Shown here: positions 8,961-17,533 of the stretch, piece after piece | Position numbering within the stretch: the stretch's first letter is position 1 | Layout: each line of letters opens with the position of its first letter | Assembly: GCA_907163075.1 (NCBI GenBank) | Contig: CAJQTY010000001.1 | Location: forward strand, 2,604,001 to 2,668,000 | Reading direction: 5' to 3' | DNA: 64,000 nt | Source: an uncultured Rhodocyclaceae bacterium | Lineage (GTDB): Bacteria; Pseudomonadota; Gammaproteobacteria; Burkholderiales; Rhodocyclaceae | Position numbers and translations under genes: made by a program | Notes under the pieces: generated by a model | The model's input: the letters and a program-made list of their open reading frames with translations, nothing else | Told to the model about the DNA's origin: nothing | Database searches by the model: none

Positions 8961-9523
8961 GGCCTGAGCTTCCGGTAGGTCAGCACACAGGCCAGGCCGC
9001 CCAGCCCCAGCAACACATAAACCAGCGGCACGCGCAGCAGGGCGATGCAGACGAAGCTGGCGACAGCCAGCGCCACGCACACGGGGACGCCAAGTGGATT
9101 GTTCTTCAACGCGGCGAACAGCTTGATTCCGGTGGCGATAATCAGCCCGGCCGCCACCGCCGCCATGCCGCGCAGGGCGCCGCTCACCGCCGGATGCCCG
9201 GCGTACTGGCCATAGACCAGCGCCAGCAGCAGGACCAGCACCAGCGGGATGGCCAGCATGCCGGCGGCGGCGGCGATGGCCCCCGGCAGCCCGAAATGGC
9301 GGCCGCCGATCATCAGCGCGAGGTTCACCACGTTGGGGCCGGGCATGATCTGCGCCACCGCCCATTCCTCAACGAATTCCTCCTTCGTCATCCAGCGTTT
9401 CCGCTCGACCAGCTCCTGCTGCACGATCGCCAGGACGCCGCCAAAGCCTTGCAGCGCCAGCAGGGTAAACGACACAAAGAGATCGCTCAGCGATCGGGGT
9501 TGCGGATGATTATTTGTATTCAA
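8957..9523 (-). CDS. chrA: Chromate transporter, first half-size subunit
   Basis: A 188-residue CHR-domain membrane protein. It shows LALQGFGGVLAIVQQEL and AQIMPGPNVVNLALMIGG, the two CHR landmarks, and ends in a hydrophobic GLGGLACVLTYRKLRP. It forms an ATGA-coupled pair with the downstream subunit. The frame begins with TTG at 9523, and no ATG gives a full CHR domain, so TTG or another weak start is used. The ribosome-binding site is weak. Confidence 0.87.
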   Translation of the reverse strand: MNTNNHPQPRSLSDLFVSFTLLALQGFGGVLAIVQQELVERKRWMTKEEFVEEWAVAQIMPGPNVVNLALMIGGRHFGLPGAIAAAAGMLAIPLVLVLLLALVYGQYAGHPAVSGALRGMAAVAAGLIIATGIKLFAALKNNPLGVPVCVALAVASFVCIALLRVPLVYVLLGLGGLACVLTYRKLRP

Positions 9524-9551
9524 TCGATTCTCGGGTGAAACACCAGCACTG

Positions 9552-9584
9552 GAAAAAGAAACGGGCGCCGAAGCGCCCGCTTTG
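9552..9584 (-). terminator. Rho-independent terminator of the first porin
   Basis: On the minus strand GCGGGCGC-TTCG-GCGCCCGT forms an eight-base stem with a tetraloop, followed by TTTCTTTTTCC. It lies 24 bases after the porin stop. Confidence 0.88.
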
Positions 9585-9607
9585 ATGCCTAACCGACCGG
9601 AGTCAGA

Positions 9608-10777
9608 TTAGAAGAAGTGACGAACACCAATCTGAACGCCCTGCTCGTAGCCACCGGTCACGCCGCCAATACCACCAACCCTGCTACCGGCGACGTTAAA
9701 GATCTTGTCCTGGCGGACGTTTGCGTACGAAGCGTACAGCGTCGTGCGCTTGCTGAAGTCATGCATATAGTTCAAACCCCACATGGCGACCGTGTCGTCG
9801 CCAACGCCGGACGGGGTATAACTGATGTTGGCGTGGGCATAGGTTGCCATGAATCGGTCTTTAGCACCAAACGGAACGACAGCGCCGAGCGCCCACTGCT
9901 TGCGGCTGTCTCTGACTTCACCGAGTTGAAGTCCACTCGTCGCATCATAGAAACTATTCTCAGCGTAGTTGATCATGCCATAGGCGGCATCCAGACGTAC
10001 CACGCCGAAGTCGTACGCGCCCGCGATATTCCAGACATTACCGGCATTATACGAACCATCGACGCCAGCAACGGCACTGCTGCGGTCTTGGAGCTTGTTG
10101 TAATCGTAAGCGGCACCGACCAGCAGCGGACCATTGACATAATGGACAGCAACGGTATAGACACGATTGTTCGTGTTAGCGGCGGTATTCTGAAGCGCCG
10201 AAGTAATTTGGGTCGGCGCCACGTCTTGCGCAGCCGCGCCACCGTCATTGCCTTGCGAGGAATAACCCGCCTTCAACTGCAAACCACTCCAGACCGGCGA
10301 GAGGTAGGCGACAAAGTTGTCGTAACGGCTTTGATCCACATAGACGATACCGCCATTGGCGATGGTGTTACGGCCGTTGGCTGCGGCGGAGCCAAGCAGC
10401 TCATCCTGGAAGGTATCACGACGACCGGCTTGAACTTCGCCCCACGAGTTGCCGGCAAGACTGACCGTTGCCCAGCGGCCCATCAATTGACCGCCTTGTG
10501 CGGAAACGCCGGTATCAGCATTGATGCCCGCTTCCATGCGGAACTTGGCCTGCAGGCCATTGCCCAGATCTTCCACGCCGCGGAAGCCAATACGCGTTCC
10601 GTTCAGGCCGGCGGCACCAGATGAAATCGCGTTCAAATTCTTGGTTTTCGAATTGAAATTGTCCCAAGCATATACGTCGGACACATCGATTGCACCGTAG
10701 ATTGTGACGTTAGACTGCGCAAACGCAACACCCGAAACCAGACCGGCGACGGCCAGCGCGATAATTTTCTTTTGCAT
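9608..10777 (-). CDS. Outer-membrane porin (Gram-negative porin, betaproteobacterial Porin_4 type)
   Basis: 389 residues. A signal peptide MQKKIIALAVAGLVSGVAFA precedes the mature start QSNVTIYGAIDVS, the classic first beta strand of betaproteobacterial general porins. The protein ends in a beta strand finishing GVRHFF, with the terminal Phe needed for BAM recognition. Interior segments such as GTRIGFRGVEDLGNGLQAKF and VYTVAVHYVNGP match the 16-strand trimeric porin pattern. AGGAG precedes the ATG. A second porin lies directly upstream with its own terminator, so this is a tandem duplication with separate transcription. Confidence 0.95.
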   Translation of the reverse strand: MQKKIIALAVAGLVSGVAFAQSNVTIYGAIDVSDVYAWDNFNSKTKNLNAISSGAAGLNGTRIGFRGVEDLGNGLQAKFRMEAGINADTGVSAQGGQLMGRWATVSLAGNSWGEVQAGRRDTFQDELLGSAAANGRNTIANGGIVYVDQSRYDNFVAYLSPVWSGLQLKAGYSSQGNDGGAAAQDVAPTQITSALQNTAANTNNRVYTVAVHYVNGPLLVGAAYDYNKLQDRSSAVAGVDGSYNAGNVWNIAGAYDFGVVRLDAAYGMINYAENSFYDATSGLQLGEVRDSRKQWALGAVVPFGAKDRFMATYAHANISYTPSGVGDDTVAMWGLNYMHDFSKRTTLYASYANVRQDKIFNVAGSRVGGIGGVTGGYEQGVQIGVRHFF

Positions 10778-10806
10778 TGTGAAACTCCTGTAATTATGAA
10801 ATCAGG

Positions 10807-10822
10807 AACACCCTTGGGTGTT
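10807..10822 (-). promoter_or_regulatory. Leader hairpin just upstream of the first porin RBS
   Basis: AACACCC-AA-GGGTGTT on the minus strand can form a short stem about 30 bases before the start codon. The second porin has a different but similarly placed GGCGG...CCGCC stem near 12150-12175. This is probably mRNA 5' structure; a role in stability or small-RNA control is inference. Confidence 0.4.
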
Positions 10823-10836
10823 GAACCAATTACTCG

Positions 10837-10855
10837 TTCTCTTGAATGAGAAGCT
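10837..10855 (-). promoter_or_regulatory. Conserved porin upstream element 2 (copy A)
   Basis: Minus-strand AGCTTCTCATTCAAGAGA lies 78 bases from the porin start. The other porin has AGCTTCTCATTTATGAGA at exactly the same distance. The core TCTCAT...GAGA is an inverted repeat. It could be an operator or a 5'UTR structure. Confidence 0.5.
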
Positions 10856-10928
10856 AAGCGAATGATGGCGAAGGTCCAGCCCTGGTGCAACCGCTCCGCG
10901 ATAATTAAGGTACAAACTCCCCTGCTTT

Positions 10929-10944
10929 GTTGCGCATTTGCAAC
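10929..10944 (-). promoter_or_regulatory. Conserved porin upstream palindrome 1 (copy A)
   Basis: GTTGC-GCATTT-GCAAC, an interrupted palindrome whose near edge is 152 bases from the start codon. The second porin carries GTTGC-AAATAC-GCAAC at the same distance. This is a likely transcription-factor operator; the factor is not known. Confidence 0.55.
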
Positions 10945-10962
10945 AGTTTATAGGAACGACGC

Positions 10963-10992
10963 CAAAAAAACGGGCACCGAAGTGCCCGTTGC
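10963..10992 (-). terminator. Rho-independent terminator of the second porin
   Basis: On the minus strand AACGGGCACT-TCG-GTGCCCGTT folds into a strong stem followed by a run of seven T. It lies 24 bases after the stop at 11017. Confidence 0.9.
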
Positions 10993-11016
10993 GATACTTA
11001 ACTGACCGGAGTCAGA

Positions 11017-12126
11017 TTAGAACAGGTGGCGGATACCAACGTTGACGGCTTGCTGATAGCCGGCGGCGTTGTTGATTGAATACAACTCATTGTCGCTATC
11101 AACATTACCGTACATGGCATACAAATTGGTACGCTTGCTCAGGTTATGAAAATAGACAATACCCCAGGCACTGCTGTCGTCTTTAGTCTTGCCGTTGGCC
11201 CAGGTTCCCACATCTGCATAAGTCCTGGCTTGGCCGTAGCCCAGCTTAACAACATCCTTGGCACCAATTGGCACGGCCAGACCGAGAGCGATAAAGTCTC
11301 TGCGATCAACGTTGGTCCCTGCGTAGGTCCCTGCGAAATTAGGCGTGCCACCCGGATTGCTATTGCTATTTTTGGCGCCAAACAAGCTCACAGCGACCAC
11401 TTTGAAGTCGTAGGAGATGCCTGCATTCCATTCATAACCATTCGAGGTCGAGTAAGGAAGGCCTGAAACGTCCTGCGGCTGGTAGTAAGCGTAAGCGGCG
11501 CCCAGTTTCAGACCGCCATTGGCATACGAAGCAGCAGCGCTATAGGCGCGAATGTTCAGTGTGGGGTCGGGGTTAGTAACCGAATACTGATTCGGGGTGT
11601 TATCCTGGGCATTGATGTTTGACGAGAAACCGGCCTTAACCTGGAAACCGCTCCAGACCGGCGAGTAATAGGCAACGAAGTTGTTCCATTTACCCGTATC
11701 ATAAAGCGTACCAGTGTTGGCAATACCATGACGACCGGATACGTCGACACCAGTGTTGTCGTCAAGGAATGTGGCGAAATAACCGCCCTTGACTGCACCC
11801 CACTTGTCGCCCGACAGACCAAGCCACGCGCCTTCGCTCATCAGACGGCCGCCGTAGCTTTGGCCCGTGTCAGCGTCGAAGCCAGCGACCATTTCGAAGT
11901 TAACCTTCAAGCCATTGCCCAAGTCTTCCGTACCACGGAAGCCAATGCGCGAACCGTCGTGACCACCGGCCTTGATGGCGCTTTGGTCCTTAGTCTTTGA
12001 GGCATAGTTGTCCCAAGAATACTGGTAACCAACGTCCATGATACCGAACACGGTAACGTTGGTCTGGGCAAAGGCAGCGCCCGAAACCAGACCGGCTACG
12101 GCCAGTGCGATCATTTTCTTTTGCAT
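11017..12126 (-). CDS. Outer-membrane porin (Porin_4 type), tandem paralogue
   Basis: 369 residues with signal peptide MQKKMIALAVAGLVSGAAFA and mature start QTNVTVFGIMDVGYQYSWDN. It closely parallels the downstream porin (RIGFRGTEDLGNGLKVNFEM; C-terminus VGIRHLF). Loops differ more than strands, as expected for paralogues of different pore selectivity. The AGAGGAG ribosome-binding site lies 8 bases before the ATG. It carries its own terminator and the same two upstream elements, so the pair may answer to a common regulator. Confidence 0.95.
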   Translation of the reverse strand: MQKKMIALAVAGLVSGAAFAQTNVTVFGIMDVGYQYSWDNYASKTKDQSAIKAGGHDGSRIGFRGTEDLGNGLKVNFEMVAGFDADTGQSYGGRLMSEGAWLGLSGDKWGAVKGGYFATFLDDNTGVDVSGRHGIANTGTLYDTGKWNNFVAYYSPVWSGFQVKAGFSSNINAQDNTPNQYSVTNPDPTLNIRAYSAAASYANGGLKLGAAYAYYQPQDVSGLPYSTSNGYEWNAGISYDFKVVAVSLFGAKNSNSNPGGTPNFAGTYAGTNVDRRDFIALGLAVPIGAKDVVKLGYGQARTYADVGTWANGKTKDDSSAWGIVYFHNLSKRTNLYAMYGNVDSDNELYSINNAAGYQQAVNVGIRHLF

Positions 12127-12185
12127 TGTGAATCTCCTCTAGGTTTAAGGTCGGCGGCGCGCTTTGCTGCACCGCCAGACTGAAC

Positions 12186-12204
12186 CTCTCATAAATGAGA
12201 AGCT
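12186..12204 (-). promoter_or_regulatory. Conserved porin upstream element 2 (copy B)
   Basis: AGCTTCTCATTTATGAGAG on the minus strand, with a perfect TCTCAT-TT-ATGAGA palindrome, 78 bases from the porin start. This is the same position as copy A at 10837-10855. Confidence 0.5.
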
Positions 12205-12277
12205 GGACGAATAGTCGCAAAGCGCGAAGCCAACGGCAAGCCTGGACCGACGATTCGGGCGATTGCGTTTCAGATAT

Positions 12278-12293
12278 GTTGCAAATACGCAAC
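12278..12293 (-). promoter_or_regulatory. Conserved porin upstream palindrome 1 (copy B)
   Basis: GTTGC-AAATAC-GCAAC (plus-strand reading), 152 bases from the start of the second porin, matching the position of copy A. The arms are identical in both copies. Confidence 0.55.
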
Positions 12294-12307
12294 AATTTCG
12301 CGGGGTA

Positions 12308-12757
12308 TTACCCCTTGCCGGGTATCGAAGCCCGCATGTCGTCGCGCAGGCGAAGCAACTCCGGACCGAACTCTTTGCTGATCACTTCGTAGATCCGCAG
12401 CAGATGCTCCGGCAGGTAGTCATGCGCTATCCGGTTGCGCAGATCGCGCATGCGGAACCACAGGTCGACATCGGCGATCAGGCCCCATTTGGCGACATTG
12501 CCCAGAAGATCGCGGTAGCTTTCGCTGTTGAGTGCGAGACGCGAGCGTTCCACCGTCCGGAAATAGCGGATGGCCATTTCAACGGCGCGCAGATAACGGT
12601 CGCACATGACGTCCTAAGGCTCCAGTTCTCCCGCGGAATAGGTACGCGGCACATCGAAAGGGCGATACCGCCGCAACGAGGCCTCGACCATGCCGGCAGA
12701 GTTGGCGTAGCGTTGCGCCGCTGCGGCGACGAGCGCGTCGTACTCAGAGGAGGTCAT
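12308..12757 (-). pseudogene. hepT: HepT-like HEPN ribonuclease toxin, interrupted by an in-frame TAG
   Basis: A 150-codon frame starts at ATG 12757 (MTSSEYDALVAAAAQRYANS) inside the end of the nucleotidyltransferase gene. It meets TAG at 12614-12616 after GELEP, then continues in the same frame as DVMCDRYLRAVEMAIRYF to 12308. HEPN relatives read ELEPYDALCDR here, so a Tyr codon appears to have become amber. The catalytic RNase motif Rx4H survives in LRNRIAHDY. Translation could restart at ATG 12607, giving a 99-residue product that keeps the motif but lacks the first helices. The cognate antitoxin gene is intact. Confidence 0.82.
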
Positions 12758-13040
12758 CAAGCGGCTCCAGTGTCAGCGTGGCAAGGAATGCGGTGTGTTC
12801 AGTTGTTGGATGATCGGGATTGACAACCAGTACATCCAGTTTCGCGTCGAACTCGCGGGCGAAGCGGCTGGTCACCCGGTGCGCGGTGTCGAAAGGGGGC
12901 GCCTCGCTGTACAGCAGCAGATCGATATCTCCGCCCTTTGCGGCTTCATTGGTTCGCGAGCCAAAGAGAAATGCGCGACGATAGGGCACGCCGGCGAGCG
13001 CTGATTTCAATGCGACGATTTCAGCGCGGCTGAGTCGCAT
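12744..13040 (-). CDS. mntA: MNT-type minimal nucleotidyltransferase antitoxin
   Basis: 98 residues. It carries the polymerase-beta-like motif GSRTNEAAKGGDIDLLLY (GS...DxD) at about residues 27-44. MntA antitoxins adenylylate a Tyr near the RNase motif of their HepT partner. The gene overlaps the hepT frame by 14 bases, the usual order and coupling for this toxin-antitoxin type. It lies just downstream of trpC, 20 bases away, in the same direction, so read-through from the trp genes is possible. Confidence 0.88.
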   Translation of the reverse strand: MRLSRAEIVALKSALAGVPYRRAFLFGSRTNEAAKGGDIDLLLYSEAPPFDTAHRVTSRFAREFDAKLDVLVVNPDHPTTEHTAFLATLTLEPLDDLL

Positions 13041-13060
13041 GCGCGGTCTCCGCCAATCCG

Positions 13061-13849
13061 TCAGGCGAACAGGCCAGCCAGTGCCAGCCCGGGGCTGGGC
13101 GCGCGCATGAAGGCTTCGCCGACGAGGAAGGCGTTCACTTTGTTTTGGCGCATCAATTGCACGTCGCCAGCCGCCAGGATGCCGCTTTCGGTGACGACGA
13201 TGCGGCCGGCCGGGATGCGCGGCAGCAGTTCAAGCGTGGTCTGCAGGCTGACTTCGAATGTGCGCAGGTTGCGATTGTTGATGCCGATGAGCGGGGTTTC
13301 GAGCTGCAGGGCGAGATCGAGCTCTTCGCCGCTATGCACTTCGACGAGCACGGCCAGCCCGAGGCTTTGGGCGATGGCCTCGAATTCACGCATGGTCGGC
13401 AGATCGATGGCGGCGGCGATGAGCAGGATGGCGTCGGCGCCCATGGCGCGGGCTTCGTACACCTGGTAGGGATCGACGAGAAAGTCCTTGCGCAGTGTCG
13501 GCAATTTGCAGGCGGCGCGGGCGGCGCACAGGTATTCGGGCGAGCCCTGGAAGAACTGGCGGTCGGTGAGCACGGACAGGCACGCGGCGCCGTGCGCGGC
13601 GTAGTCGGCGGCAATTTCGGCCGGACGGAAGTCGGCGCGGATAACCCCCTTGGACGGGCTGGCCTTCTTGATCTCGGCGATGACCGCCGCCTGCCCGGCG
13701 TCGATCCTGCTGCGCATGGCGCCGACAAAATCGCGTGCCGGCGCTTGCGCTGCGGCTTCGGCGCGGACGTCGGCCAGGACTTTGCTGGCCGACGCGGCGG
13801 CTACTTCCTCGCGCTTGACGGCGAGGATCTTGTTCAGGATGTCGCTCAT
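13061..13849 (-). CDS. trpC: Indole-3-glycerol-phosphate synthase
   Basis: 262 residues, a single-domain TrpC barrel. Signatures are [16 protein letters not shown] at the start, [15 protein letters not shown] (catalytic Lys region), [52 protein letters not shown] and VTESGI. It closes the indole ring by converting CdRP to indole-3-glycerol phosphate in tryptophan synthesis. The start overlaps the upstream Uma2 gene by 4 bases (ATGA). It is the last trp gene in this block. Confidence 0.97.
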   Translation of the reverse strand: MSDILNKILAVKREEVAAASASKVLADVRAEAAAQAPARDFVGAMRSRIDAGQAAVIAEIKKASPSKGVIRADFRPAEIAADYAAHGAACLSVLTDRQFFQGSPEYLCAARAACKLPTLRKDFLVDPYQVYEARAMGADAILLIAAAIDLPTMREFEAIAQSLGLAVLVEVHSGEELDLALQLETPLIGINNRNLRTFEVSLQTTLELLPRIPAGRIVVTESGILAAGDVQLMRQNKVNAFLVGEAFMRAPSPGLALAGLFA

Positions 13850-14448
13850 GGTTTTTCGCTCACGGCGCTCGTCGGCACTTGAATGTCTTCCACAGTATCG
13901 TCGAGAATTTCCCTGGCTTCGAGGTGCAGGGAAAGCGAGGCGAATTCAACCACATCGCCGGAACCGTAGTCGTAAAGCACCCAGTGGTTCTCGGGGTTGC
14001 GGCGGAAGACCTCAATGCGCTGCGCCCCGACATCAATCAAGGCGTATTCCTGGAGACTCTCCAGCTTGCGATAGGCGGCGAATTTGGCGCCCCGGTCAAA
14101 GGCGGCCGTGGAGTCGGAAAGCACTTCGACGACCAGCACGGGATGGCTGATGTATTCCGGAGTCAGACGGTCGCGCGGATCGCAGGTGACGACGACGTCT
14201 GGATAGAAAAAACAATCTGCGGCTTCGACCCGCGTTTTTACGGATTCGACGAAAACACGGCATGGGCTGCCCTTAAGCTCGTTGCGCAGTAGCGTCGCCA
14301 CGTTAAGCGTCGCCACGTTATGCGACTGGCGCACACCCACCATGGCGAAAACCTCGCCGGCAATGTATTCGTTGCGCTCGGGCTGCGTTTCTTCCCAGGC
14401 GAGGTAGGCGGCGGCGTCAAAGCCGCTTTCGGTTCTAGGCAGGGCCAT
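13846..14448 (-). CDS. Uma2 family (DUF820) putative PD-(D/E)XK endonuclease
   Basis: 200 residues. [23 protein letters not shown] at the N-terminus, [10 protein letters not shown], then [18 protein letters not shown] and [18 protein letters not shown] are the standard Uma2 pattern, with the nuclease-fold Asp and Glu retained. AAGGAG sits 8 bases before the ATG. It is inserted between trpD and trpC and overlaps trpC by 4 bases, so it has become part of the trp transcript. The family is widespread, often mobile, and of unknown biological role. Confidence 0.9.
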   Translation of the reverse strand: MALPRTESGFDAAAYLAWEETQPERNEYIAGEVFAMVGVRQSHNVATLNVATLLRNELKGSPCRVFVESVKTRVEAADCFFYPDVVVTCDPRDRLTPEYISHPVLVVEVLSDSTAAFDRGAKFAAYRKLESLQEYALIDVGAQRIEVFRRNPENHWVLYDYGSGDVVEFASLSLHLEAREILDDTVEDIQVPTSAVSEKP

Positions 14449-14487
14449 TTGGAAACTCCTTGCGTGGGCGTGACGCCGACAAACTGA

Positions 14488-15513
14488 TTATGCCGAAAAG
14501 CGCCGGCTCAGCGCAGCCAATTCGTCCACCTTGGCGCGTGCGGCGCCCGAGGCGATCATCTCAAAGGCTTTGTCCACGCCGTCGGCCAGCGTTTCGGCCA
14601 GGCCGCCAAGGTAGATACTGGCACCGGCGTTGAGCGCGACGATGTCGCGCGCCGCGCCGTTCTTGTTTTCCAGTGCGGCGAGCACTACGGTTTTGGATTC
14701 TTCGACGTTGGCGACGCGCAGGACCTTGGGGTCGTGCACGGCAAGGTTGAACTGCTCGGGGTGGATGGCATACTCCTCGACGCGCCCGTCCTTGAGTTCG
14801 CCGACCAGGGTTTCGCCGGAGATCGAGATTTCATCCAGCCCTTCGCGGCCGAAAACGGTGAGCGCGCGCAAGCTGCCCAGGCGCTGCAGGACGCGGACCT
14901 GGATGCCGACCAGGTCGGGATGGAAAACGCCGAGCAGCTGATTGGCGGCGTTGGCCGGGTTGGTCAAGGGGCCGAGGATGTTGAAAATGGTGCGCACGCC
15001 AAGTTCGCGGCGCACCGGCCCGGCATGTTTCATGGCGCTGTGGTGGTTGGGCGCGAACATGAAACCGACGCCGACTTCGTCGATGCACTGACCGACCTGT
15101 TCCGGCGTCAGGTTGATGTTGACGCCGAGCGCTTCGAGCACATCGGCGCTGCCCGACTGTGAGGATACCGAGCGCCCGCCGTGCTTGGCGACGCGGACGC
15201 CGGCAGCGGCGGCGACGAACATCGCGGCGGTGGAAATATTGAAGGTGTGGGCACCGTCGCCGCCAGTGCCGCAGGTATCGACGAGATGGCTGGCGTCCTT
15301 GACCACCACCTTGGTCGACAACTCGCGCATGACCTGGGCGGCAGCGGCGATCTCGCCGATACTTTCCTTCTTCACACGAAGCCCGATGATGATCGCGGCG
15401 ATCATTACCGGCGACACTTCGCCGCCCATGATCTGGCGCATCAGCGAGATCATTTCGTCGTGGAAGATTTCGCGGTGTTCGATGACCCGCGTCAGCGCAT
15501 CTTGTGGCTTCAT
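14488..15513 (-). CDS. trpD: Anthranilate phosphoribosyltransferase
   Basis: 341 residues, standard length. The [20 protein letters not shown] loop binds [25 protein letters not shown] follows, and [27 protein letters not shown] is the conserved core. It transfers the phosphoribosyl group to anthranilate. The ATG overlaps the trpG stop by 4 bases, so the two are translationally coupled. Confidence 0.97.
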   Translation of the reverse strand: MKPQDALTRVIEHREIFHDEMISLMRQIMGGEVSPVMIAAIIIGLRVKKESIGEIAAAAQVMRELSTKVVVKDASHLVDTCGTGGDGAHTFNISTAAMFVAAAAGVRVAKHGGRSVSSQSGSADVLEALGVNINLTPEQVGQCIDEVGVGFMFAPNHHSAMKHAGPVRRELGVRTIFNILGPLTNPANAANQLLGVFHPDLVGIQVRVLQRLGSLRALTVFGREGLDEISISGETLVGELKDGRVEEYAIHPEQFNLAVHDPKVLRVANVEESKTVVLAALENKNGAARDIVALNAGASIYLGGLAETLADGVDKAFEMIASGAARAKVDELAALSRRFSA

Positions 15514-16082
15514 TTGGCGTGCTCCTCGAGGAAGTTCTTCAGCATATCGTGACCGCGCTCGGTAAGGATCGATTCGGGATGGAATTGCACGCCCTCGACG
15601 GCCAGCGTCTTGTGGCGGACGCCCATGATCTCGCCGTCGTCGGTCCAGGCGGTAATTTCCAGACAGTCGGGCAGCGATTCGCGTTCAATCGCCAGCGAGT
15701 GGTAGCGCGTGCAGGTAATCGGGTTGGGCAGACCGCGAAACACGCCGGCAGCGGTGTGATGCACCGGCGAAACCTTGCCGTGCATCAGCTTCTTGGCATG
15801 CACGACGCGTCCGCCAAAGGCGGCGCCGATGGACTGGTGGCCGAGGCAGACGCCGAGCAGCGGGATCCTGCCCGCGAACTCGCGGATGGCGTTGAGCGAA
15901 ATGCCGGCCTGCGCCGGAGCGCACGGGCCAGGCGAGATCACCAGGTATTCCGGCTTGAGCCGGGCGATCTCGGCCAGCGAAATGGCGTCATTGCGGAACA
16001 CTTTCACCTCCTGCCCCAACTCGCCGAAATACTGGACGATGTTGTAGGTGAAGGAGTCATAGTTATCGATCATCAGTAGCAT
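15510..16082 (-). CDS. trpG: Anthranilate synthase component II (glutamine amidotransferase)
   Basis: 190 residues. [19 protein letters not shown] opens the class I amidotransferase; [10 protein letters not shown] holds the catalytic Cys and [12 protein letters not shown] the His and Glu. It supplies ammonia to TrpE. Its first 17 bases are one end repeat of the genomic island, so the present start codon and upstream region come from the island side. An AAAGGA ribosome-binding site lies about 9 bases upstream. Its natural partner trpE is now 29 kb away on the other side of the island, so trpG-trpD-trpC need either a promoter in the island or long read-through. Confidence 0.96.
   Translation of the reverse strand: MLLMIDNYDSFTYNIVQYFGELGQEVKVFRNDAISLAEIARLKPEYLVISPGPCAPAQAGISLNAIREFAGRIPLLGVCLGHQSIGAAFGGRVVHAKKLMHGKVSPVHHTAAGVFRGLPNPITCTRYHSLAIERESLPDCLEITAWTDDGEIMGVRHKTLAVEGVQFHPESILTERGHDMLKNFLEEHAK
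16066..16082. other. Island attachment site, left (att core inside trpG start)
   Basis: TCGATCATCAGTAGCAT, the complement of the first codons of trpG. It matches TCGATCATTAGCAGCAT at 45028-45044 in 15 of 17 positions and in the same orientation. The mismatches fall at third codon positions of trpG. Confidence 0.78.
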
Positions 16083-16260
16083 AGCGAGTCTATCCTTTTG
16101 ATTCTTCTATGCGATACCGACAGCTACTAGGAAAATTATCCGGTTCCTTGTCCTGTTTTTTCGTCGCTTGAAGAGTGTGCAAACTGCGGGCACAGGGAAA
16201 GTGTGCATTATCGCCCGCGGGAGCAGATGGCTCAAGCGAGATATGCCCCTGACCCCCATG

Positions 16261-16467
16261 CTTCCTTAACAACTGTGGATTGATAGTCACCACATTTCTC
16301 TCTGTGGGACGTTGGCCACTCTGGCCGTGACCCTGGCCTTGACTCTGGCCCAATTGATAACCCCTGCAGCAGACCCCGCCTCATGAGCCATCGGGTGAAT
16401 TGATATGCTCCCTTAACAACAGTGGATTGATGGGCGGCAGATTTCTTCCTGTGGGACGTTACCCTCT
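16261..16467. repeat. Pair of 60-bp direct repeats at the island's left end
   Basis: Copies at 16261-16320 and 16408-16467 share CCTTAACAAC, GTGGATTGAT, ATTTCT and CTGTGGGACGTT in register, roughly 80 percent identical by eye. Between them three short CTGGCC-containing repeats follow at 16317-16352. The 407-base gap 16083-16489 between trpG and the fic gene otherwise holds nothing I can call a gene; an 87-codon minus frame across it is not convincing. Confidence 0.65.
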
Positions 16468-16489
16468 TTATTGCACTCTTTCACGCTAG

Positions 16490-17533
16490 TTACCTCTTTT
16501 GCCAAAGCGCGCCAGGGCCGCGGCCAATGCAGTCGACCGTTTGCCCCTTCTGCGTATTCAGGACTCGCCGAATCATGTCTCGGCTCACCCCTGGGCAGGC
16601 TCGCTCGAGATCAGCCAGAGAAAATGTACCGGACATCTTTCCGATGACTTCGAGCACCAGTTGGGTCTTCGACCCACGCGGCTCAGAGGTTTCGCCGACC
16701 CGCTCGACGAACTCCCGATAGGCAGCCTTCAGGATGGACAGCACGTAATTGATGTATGGCCAAGGATCATGCTTGCCCTCATGCCAACCCTGCGAGCTTT
16801 GCTCCAAGGTTTCGTAGTAGCGGTCCTTGTTCTGCTCGACCAGGCGTTCCAGGCTGATGTAGCGGCCAACTTCTAAACCCAGCTGGTAGCTCTGCAGCAG
16901 CCAAAGCAGTCGGGAGACCCGCCCGTTGCCATCGCGGAATGGATGGATACACAGGAAGTCGAGATTGAATGCTGCCAAAGCAATGAGTGGCGGAACCCAA
17001 CGCTCTTCCAGGCATGCCTGCCAGTCGGCGACCAGCTGATCCATGGCAGCAGGCGTTTGCTTGGCCGACACAGTGCGGAAACGTATGCGTTCACTGCCAT
17101 CGGGATAGCGCTCGATAATGTCGCCGTCTTTTTCCTTGTACAGGCCAGCATCCCAGATCTGGCCGCGTGTCATGGCATGTAGGCGCTGAATCGTCTCGTT
17201 GGTGACGGGGATGAGTTGTGCATCCTCATGAATCCAAGTTAGGGCATCACGGTAGCCGCGTACTTCCTCCTCGTCGCGGTCCCGGAAAAGAGGCTTCGGC
17301 GATACCAAAACATCGCGTACTCGAGACGGTTCGACGGAAACGCCCTCGATGCGGTTCGAAGAGACCGCGCTCTCGATCACGGCATGTTCGCGCAAGGCCT
17401 TGAGGCGCTGCGGCGATTGCCTGGTGTAAAGCTCCTGCTTGCCGCGGAATTCGCCGAGATCCGAGAGATACCAAGCTGTTGCGGGCGATATTGCGGCTTG
17501 CCCATCTGAAAAAATCTTAAAGGTGTTTCTCAT
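16490..17533 (-). CDS. Fic family protein (putative AMPylase), ninth gene of the MADS operon
   Basis: 347 residues. The Fic core IHPFRDGNGRVSRLLWL (about residues 202-218) matches HPFx(D/E)GNGRxxR in full, so nucleotide transfer should be possible. An N-terminal inhibitory helix motif SSNRIEG (S-x3-E-G, about residues 55-61) makes it an autoinhibited class II Fic. A winged-helix-like C-terminus (GTFSLADLERACPGVSRDMI) may bind DNA. It starts as ATGA overlapping the stop of mad8, so it is translated with the MADS operon. Fic proteins are not among the eight described MADS components; it may be an accessory effector or regulator. Confidence 0.9.
   Translation of the reverse strand: MRNTFKIFSDGQAAISPATAWYLSDLGEFRGKQELYTRQSPQRLKALREHAVIESAVSSNRIEGVSVEPSRVRDVLVSPKPLFRDRDEEEVRGYRDALTWIHEDAQLIPVTNETIQRLHAMTRGQIWDAGLYKEKDGDIIERYPDGSERIRFRTVSAKQTPAAMDQLVADWQACLEERWVPPLIALAAFNLDFLCIHPFRDGNGRVSRLLWLLQSYQLGLEVGRYISLERLVEQNKDRYYETLEQSSQGWHEGKHDPWPYINYVLSILKAAYREFVERVGETSEPRGSKTQLVLEVIGKMSGTFSLADLERACPGVSRDMIRRVLNTQKGQTVDCIGRGPGALWQKR

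Noticed and set aside
16090-16353. 87-codon minus frame between trpG and fic
   Set aside because: It runs over the direct repeats, is low in complexity at its start and has no family resemblance.
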